Source: Anarhynchus alexandrinus (lineage: Eukaryota > Chordata > Aves > Charadriiformes > Charadriidae). Taken from it: DNA of 64,000 bases. The DNA lies in assembly GCA_008711295.1 (NCBI GenBank), contig VUYV01000081.1, forward strand, positions 1,045,424 through 1,109,423, read 5' to 3'. Both the position numbers and the translations under genes were made by a program. Below the pieces are notes generated by a model. The model was not told where the DNA came from, did no database searches, and saw only the letters and a list, made by a program, of their open reading frames with translations. This document shows positions 58,836 through 64,000 of this stretch, one piece after another (the stretch's first letter is position 1; the number at the start of each line of letters is the position of its first letter).

Positions 58836-60244
58836 GTGTGAGAGCCACCAGCGAAGCGCAGGCAGGGATAAACATTCTGGGAATTCACAGCAGAAAAATT
58901 CCTAACTAAAGAGGAAGAATGTGACAAGTCAGATTTCACCAGGAACTTTTGCTAATAATTTCTCACTTCTCGGCTTCTCTAGGTAAAGATAAGGACGATT
59001 CAGGAAGATTCTTAGAACTTAGGCTCTTTCTCTCTTCCTTATTTTCACCAGAAGGAAATTTATTTGTTATTTCTCGAGTTTCTTTTTTTTATTTGTCTAG
59101 TAGTGAGCTGGATCACATATATATTTCTGCATCTGTGTAGAAGCAGAGGAGGAATGATGCGCATTTGAAAGGTAAAAAGCTGTGTATAACAAGCACAAAA
59201 GTTCAGATATTTAATGGATGTCTGGATATCTTCCAATCTAAATGCAATAGTTTTTAGTGTTGTCTGTCTCTCTCATCCTCTTTCCAGTAGATTTTTATGC
59301 CGTGTCTTTTTTAAAAAAAGCCATGGATTTCAGTTAATCGTAAATGCCATTATGCGCAACATAAGTTGTATATAGTTATAAATTACTGTTATATTAAAAT
59401 GTTATATTAGCTTTATTTAGTATCATTATGGAAATTATATTTTCCCATCTGTAAAACACAGCTTTTTACCAGGGACATATTAAACACATAATTCCAAACA
59501 ATTAAAAAAAAAAATAATGGGAAAAAGCTTGCAAAACATTGTCTCTAGCAGAAGAATATAAAAAGATACAGAAGTTCCTATCCATCCCCGTCCTTGCAAA
59601 TATTTCTCTATCTTTCCTCTACTTCATTTCAAGCATATTCACCTTTTGACCTGGGCACTGCACATGGCTCGTGCCACCTACGCAGGGTGGTCTTAAAACT
59701 CGACCAAAGTCATGCGTGTGTGTGTTTGTGCATCGATATACGCTTATATGAATAGCTTTCCTGTTTTATCCTTGAGCTTTTTAAAGCCTCATCAGGATAA
59801 TCTGATGTACTGAAATTTTTACCCAGAGATGTCTTAGAGGACCACGGAGCTGAAATATGCGGGCAAAAAAAGGAGCTGTAGGTGCAAGATCAATACACGA
59901 GACAAACATGTCTTGGAAATGGATATCGATTCCATTAAGAAGCATGCTGCCAGCGAAAGCCAAAGGTTTTTCTTCCTGTTGCATGCGGATTATTATGAAT
60001 AAGCTTTCCGGAAAAAAAAAACAACCCAACCAGTGAAGCCTCAAGGCAGAAATGTGCGGCTGCTGCTCTTGCCGTGGTTGTGATGGATGTGAGCTGGTCG
60101 CAGCCGAGCAGAGAGGCACGACCGAACGAATCGGGGGGGATTTTTGGCGTGTATATGCAGCTGTGTCTTTTTCTATGACCCTTAAAGCCGCTCTGAAAAA
60201 GAAGTAACCTATTACGGGCAGAGAGCAGACCATTCCCCCGCTGC
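58836..60244. other. Non-coding stretch
   Basis: AT-rich unique sequence with no recognised gene. The 3' half of a 250-codon minus-strand open frame (59781-60533) crosses it. Confidence 0.4.
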
Positions 60245-60550
60245 TTACCAGGCAGCTTTGAGGCTGAGGCAGATGCAGAGCCCGGTGAGGGTCAGCAGAG
60301 ACGTTGGGCCGAGAGTGGGGACAGCGGAGGACCGGGCACAGGTCCCGTCTCCTCCCCACACCCCTGCGCCTCCCCCGCCGGCCTCCGTGCAGGCGGTGTG
60401 GCAGAAACCGCCAGGCCCCATCTGCTGCCAACCAGAGAGAAGGCGTTTCGTTTGCCCACGGGCTCTTCCACCCCCTTCGGAAGGTCGGCTGGCGGCCCGG
60501 GGAAGCGCGAGAGCCACCTCTTGGCTCTGCCACGATGGCTTCTCAGAGAC
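60245..60550. promoter_or_regulatory. GC-rich patch
   Basis: GC- and CpG-enriched sequence ('gaggaccgggcacaggtccc', 'gcctcccccgccggcctccg', 'cggctggcggcccggggaag'). Long overlapping frames on both strands here reflect low stop-codon frequency. A 250-codon minus frame starts at 60533 but shows no domain that I recognise. Confidence 0.3.
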
Positions 60551-60629
60551 ACCCACCCAGTATCGTTCCAAAACGTTATATAAAAGTGAAAAAAAGAAGG
60601 GATAATTACATATTATAAAACACTTTTGT

Positions 60630-60720
60630 AATAATCTGTATGCTTATATGTGTGTGTATACATATATATAAGCATATACACATATGTGTGTACACAGATA
60701 CAAATATTTGTACATACTTC
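60630..60720. repeat. TA/TG-rich simple sequence with inverted repeat
   Basis: 'tgcttatat' at 60641 pairs with 'atataagca' at 60666-60674 across a 16-base loop of alternating TG/TA. More 'cacatatgtgtgtacaca' follows. A decayed dinucleotide microsatellite. Confidence 0.8.
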
Positions 60721-61294
60721 ACATCTCTGCTTTAACGGGAGATGGCAAAGCAAGCTTTTTCATCAGCCAGCTGAATGAGACTGCATAATAACCCAAATTA
60801 CTTTTCACAGCTTTCGTCTCAGTGGCTCAGTACTCCCCGGCGGGTGGAACCGCTGCCGAGGCACCTCTGCAGTACCTCCTCCTGCAGAACGATGTATCGG
60901 ACCCTGTCGTGCTTCTCTGCCAAAACAGCACGTCACCTTATCGTCTCTTAACATCTACTGTGCTACCTGCATGTATCTGTTGAGACAATTTAAAGGGATA
61001 TATAAAATGACAAAGTAATACTTCTTATAAAAAAAAAAAAAAGAAGAAGAAAGAAATTTCACCCTTTTTTCATTAAGACCAATAAAGAAGAATATGAAGT
61101 AAAGCTTACAATAATTTGAAAGGCGCCTTGAAGTCAACAGGATACTGGATGATTCTTGCAAACTTATTAGAAGCAAAACCAAAGAATCAGCAACAAAACC
61201 CATAAATATATATTTTTTTTAAGATACATACATATTTCCAAGCATTTCACCTATATTTAAAGGCAGGCAGGTAGATACACCTAAAACAGGAGGG
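60721..61294. other. Non-coding stretch
   Basis: No gene. An A-rich tract lies at 61029-61056. Confidence 0.4.
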
Positions 61295-61620
61295 GGGCCT
61301 ACAGGAGAGCTGGGGAGGGACTTTTTACTGGGGCATGGAGTGATAGGACGAGGGGGAATGGCTTCAAACTGGAAGAGGGCAGGTTTAGATTGAACATTAG
61401 GAAGAAGTTTTTCACTGTGAGGGTGGTGAGGCACTGTCCCAGGTTGCCCAGAGAGGGTGTTGAGGCCCCATCCCTGGAGGTGTTCAAGGCCAGGCTGGCC
61501 GTGGCCTTGGGCAGCCTGGTGTGGTGGGAGGTGTCCCTGCCTATGGCAGGGGGGTTGGAACTCGATGGTCTTCAAGGTCCTTTCCAACCTAAACCATTCT
61601 GTGATTCTATGATTCTATGA
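61295..61620 (+). mobile_element. CR1 LINE 3' end, young subfamily B
   Basis: The copy joins CR1 at 'ctacaggagagctggggagg' and ends with 'aaaccattctgtgattctat' and one more ATTCTATGA. The frame 61390-61620 is intact to the CR1 end: [60 protein letters not shown]. It is almost identical to the copy at 56.1-56.4 kb, which suggests a recent shared source. Confidence 0.96.
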
Positions 61621-62058
61621 AAACCAGGAGCTCTGTGTGTGTGCTACATTTAAAAGCCCAGACATCTGCTCCCTCAAAAGACACCTGGGAAAAAAAATTA
61701 AATTCCTTAAAAGAGTTAAAAATCAGATGCTGGAGCCTTCCAATGCAGTTCCAGATGCCATCATCCAGCTCTGGAGACGGGGCCGATCCTGCTCCTGGAC
61801 AGGGCCCGGCACACAGGAAGGGTCTGTGCAAGGCAGGCAGCCACTTCTGCGTCTGACACTGAGGTATTATAATAAGATAAATTAGAAAATGAAGATAAAG
61901 TGAAAATTAACCTGCTTTCTCCACCTCTTTCCTGATAATTAGAGATATTACCACTTCATTAGGACTCTTAGCACTTAATTAGCTCGTATTCTGTTATCAG
62001 ATTATGCCTCCCGGGGAAATGGCTGCTGCACCCTCCCGCTGCCTCATTTATTCCCCAG
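61621..62058. promoter_or_regulatory. Non-coding stretch with TAATTA motifs
   Basis: Two TAATTA homeodomain-type cores lie at 61936-61941 and 61976-61981 in a block ('gataattagagatattacca', 'gcacttaattagctcgtatt') that has the look of a conserved enhancer. Conservation cannot be tested here. No gene. Confidence 0.2.
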
Positions 62059-62094
62059 TGAAGCTCAGAGCAAATCAGAAGGGCCTCTGCTAAG
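62059..62094 (+). other. Exon-like 36-nt segment with splice signals
   Basis: An acceptor-like 'cctcatttattccccag' (ending 62058) and a near-consensus donor AAG|GTGAGTAC (62095) frame 36 bases. One frame is open and reads EAQSKSEGPLL. A microexon or non-coding exon is possible; so is chance. Confidence 0.15.
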
Positions 62095-62100
62095 GTGAGT

Positions 62101-62734
62101 ACAGGGCTGTGCTTTGTGTGTTCCCTCTTTCTTCCTTTCCTTCCCTACTTTTCTTCCCTGGTAAACCAGCAAAGCTTGGCTTCCTTTCTGAACGACTGAG
62201 TTATTTTACCATGTGGGTATCTCGAATTCGTGGCCCCGGTGTGACCAGTTTCTCAGGAGGATGCTGAAGATATGTCATCTTTAAAGAGTGACCTTCCAAG
62301 AACACCAAACATTTCAGCTATGTTTGTAAACGGACCTTGGGCTGCATAAACATAGAAAGATACTTTCCCTTCCTCTTGCAAAACAAACATCTGATGTCTG
62401 TTATGCTTTGCTGGTTTTCCTCTTTCCTATCTTCCTCATTTTAAAATCAATGTCAGTCCGATGTACTTGCCACTGATACAGCAACAAAGAGTATTATTAA
62501 TACAGAAATGGTCCATTGGTTCATTTCCAGCATCTCCATGCCAAAAAAAACCAAACACACCAAACAAAAAGATCACCCCCAAATAAATCCCACCAACCCC
62601 TCCCCACCTCGCCCCCAGCAGTCAACAAATGGATCTTGTGTTGATGAAATGGTGCATAACGTGTTAAAACCTGCCCCAGGGTGATGTCAGGAGCCAGGGA
62701 GAAAACAATCCGCATTTCATTTACACTCTCTTTT
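62101..62734. other. Non-coding stretch
   Basis: C/T-rich near 62120-62160, otherwise without recognised features. Confidence 0.4.
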
Positions 62735-62895
62735 ATCAATGGATAATAATCAATGGATAATACAGATAAATAGCAATTTTTTTATCAATGGATAATACCG
62801 AAAAATCAATGGATAATACCGATAAATAGCAATTTTTTTATCAATGGATAATACCAACAAATCAATGGATAATACTGATAAATAGCAAATTTTTT
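62735..62895. repeat. 56-bp tandem repeat with nested 13-mer, 3 copies
   Basis: The 13-mer 'atcaatggataat' occurs six times. Pairs of it plus 'ataaatagcaattttttt' build a larger unit that starts at 62735 (49 bp, slightly shortened), 62784 (56 bp) and 62840 (56 bp). It is a small higher-order array, AT-rich throughout. Confidence 0.95.
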
Positions 62896-63049
62896 CCAGT
62901 TATAGAAACGGAATGGGCAGAAGAAGCAAATACAGCTTGCTGAAGTGAGAGTTATGTAAAAAAAACCCCCAAACTTAAAGAGAAGCTCCTGAACCTGCCT
63001 TATTTCTCTCTTTATTGTGTATTTCACATAGCGGTCCTCTCAGGATGTG

Positions 63050-63430
63050 CAGTGGGTGACCGTTCTGCTCCAGCTGTGAAAACCGCAGGTGAGGATGAGG
63101 ACGGAGCCGCACCGTTGCTAACACGCGTCATCACTTCTGCGGGCGCTAATGGCACACTTCTACACGAGAGCCAACACGCTAAGGCTCAGGTGAGCCCTCA
63201 CGCCCGCGCACACCGAGGTGGGGGCGTCTATCGTACCCCGCGTTGGGGCTCCGGCGCGTGCTGAAGCGACCCGCTGAACCCCAACGGGGCGAAGGGGCCG
63301 AGGGCGGAGGGACACCCCGCGGTGGGGACACCCCGAGCCCCTCCTGCCTGTGCGGGCAGCACCGGCACCGCACACCCCCTTTCTGCCCCCGCGGCCCCCC
63401 ACTACGCCCGACTGTTGGGGAAAGTGATGG
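63050..63430. promoter_or_regulatory. CpG-rich patch
   Basis: GC- and CpG-dense sequence ('ctcacgcccgcgcacaccga', 'gttggggctccggcgcgtgc', 'ccccgcggtggggacacccc'). This is the most island-like patch after 24.9-26.6 kb. Splice-donor-like 'gcaggtgaggatg' (63087) and 'ctcaggtgagccc' (63187) occur, but no supported exon. Confidence 0.35.
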
Positions 63431-63480
63431 AAACCCCCACGCATCGCTAACAGTTAATTGTAGCGATAGCTCAATGTAAA

Positions 63481-63640
63481 TCGTAATAAATACGTGTGAG
63501 GATAAATAAATACGTGTGAGGATAAATAAATCCGTATGAGAATAAATAAATACGTATGAGAATAAATAAATATGCATGAGAATAAATAAATACATATACA
63601 GATAAATAAATACATATACAGATAAATAAATACATATACA
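63481..63640. repeat. 20-bp tandem repeat, 8 copies
   Basis: Eight units of exactly 20 bp, each with 'ataaata' in the same place and a variable second half. The array changes step by step from 'aataaatacgtgtgagg' types through 'tacgtatgaga' and 'tatgcatgaga' to three 'tacatatacag' units. The gradient shows local duplication of neighbours. Long minus-strand open frames here are period artefacts (20 bp times 3). Confidence 0.98.
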
Positions 63641-64000
63641 GAATTTAGCTGTTTCTCTCTAAAGTACTTGAGAAACGTTAAGGCGTTGAGGAGGTGAGCT
63701 ACAATTTGCGGTGTGAAGAGTATTTTGTCCAGGGAGGAGGGGAGAGGGGAGAAAATCTTATTGAGTGGAAGTACAGGTGCCGCAGCATAGGTGTCTGATG
63801 TGGAGTTCATGTCCAGCCAAGTTACCTTCGCAGTGAAGAAAGGAAACCTCTGCCTCCCACATGCTTCTTTCCCATGGCGGTTTCTGTCTCTCAATATATT
63901 TTAGCGGTGGAATATGTCAGTGGAGGAATGTCATGTGTCAGCTGAGAGGCAAGAATACTGAAGAAAAGGCAAAACCTCTAAAAAAGCTTTAGAGCTGATT
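63641..64000. other. Non-coding stretch
   Basis: No gene or recognised repeat up to the window end. Confidence 0.4.

Noticed and set aside
63179..63894. Long minus-strand frames with YLFI-type repeats
   Set aside because: They are translations of the 20-bp tandem array and have no membrane-protein context.
1..64000. tRNA genes and CRISPR arrays
   Set aside because: I saw no cloverleaf with A and B boxes in proper order and no spaced identical repeats with unique spacers; the tandem arrays here are head-to-tail.

Overview
This window reads as bird nuclear DNA: intergenic or intronic sequence in which I cannot support any complete host protein-coding gene. The main evidence for a bird is at least eight clear CR1 (chicken repeat 1) LINE copies. 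All are cut at the 5' end, keep the C-terminal part of the ORF2 reverse transcriptase region, and mostly finish in the octamer-like tail built on ATTCTATG. Two long terminal repeats of endogenous-retrovirus type fit the same picture. CR1 is also found in reptiles, so 'bird' is an inference from the tail type, the density of young copies and the low content of other repeats. The species cannot be read from the sequence.

Layout. 1-1.44 kb: a very old, decayed CR1. 4.4-5.2 kb: a young CR1 with one frameshift. 6.65-7.43 kb: a minus-strand LTR with a duplicated U3 segment. 8.3-10.0 kb: a short old CR1 scrap, then a young CR1 with an internal deletion. 12.76-12.92 kb: a duplicated segment around a single N. 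14.05-14.3 kb: a minus-strand CR1 tail. 14.3-24.9 kb: AT-rich sequence almost free of repeats, with two isolated exon-like segments. 24.9-26.64 kb: a CpG-rich island holding a solo LTR (24986-25663, with 41-bp U3 repeats) and a CR1 of a different subfamily. 27.2 kb: a compound pentanucleotide microsatellite. 28-37 kb: mostly unremarkable, with one terminal-exon-like ORF. 37.2-37.85, 39.46-39.94 (170-N gap inside), 48.69-49.09, 54.83-54.91, 56.05-56.46 and 61.30-61.62 kb: more CR1 copies. 53.0-53.5 kb: an ancient antisense CR1. 50.19-50.31 kb: a 30-bp minisatellite running into a gap. 62.7-62.9 and 63.48-63.64 kb: two tandem arrays beside a CpG-rich patch.

The CR1 copies fall into at least three young tail types plus an ancient layer, so the window records successive waves of CR1 activity. 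The three isolated Ns sit where the flanking sequence is duplicated (12825, 52261) or where a CR1 stops in mid-element (49086), which points to assembly joins. I found no tRNA, rRNA, CRISPR or bacterial-type feature, and nothing that I would call a new biological system. The best leads are the solo LTR in the CpG island and four exon-like segments with good splice signals that lack a recognised product.
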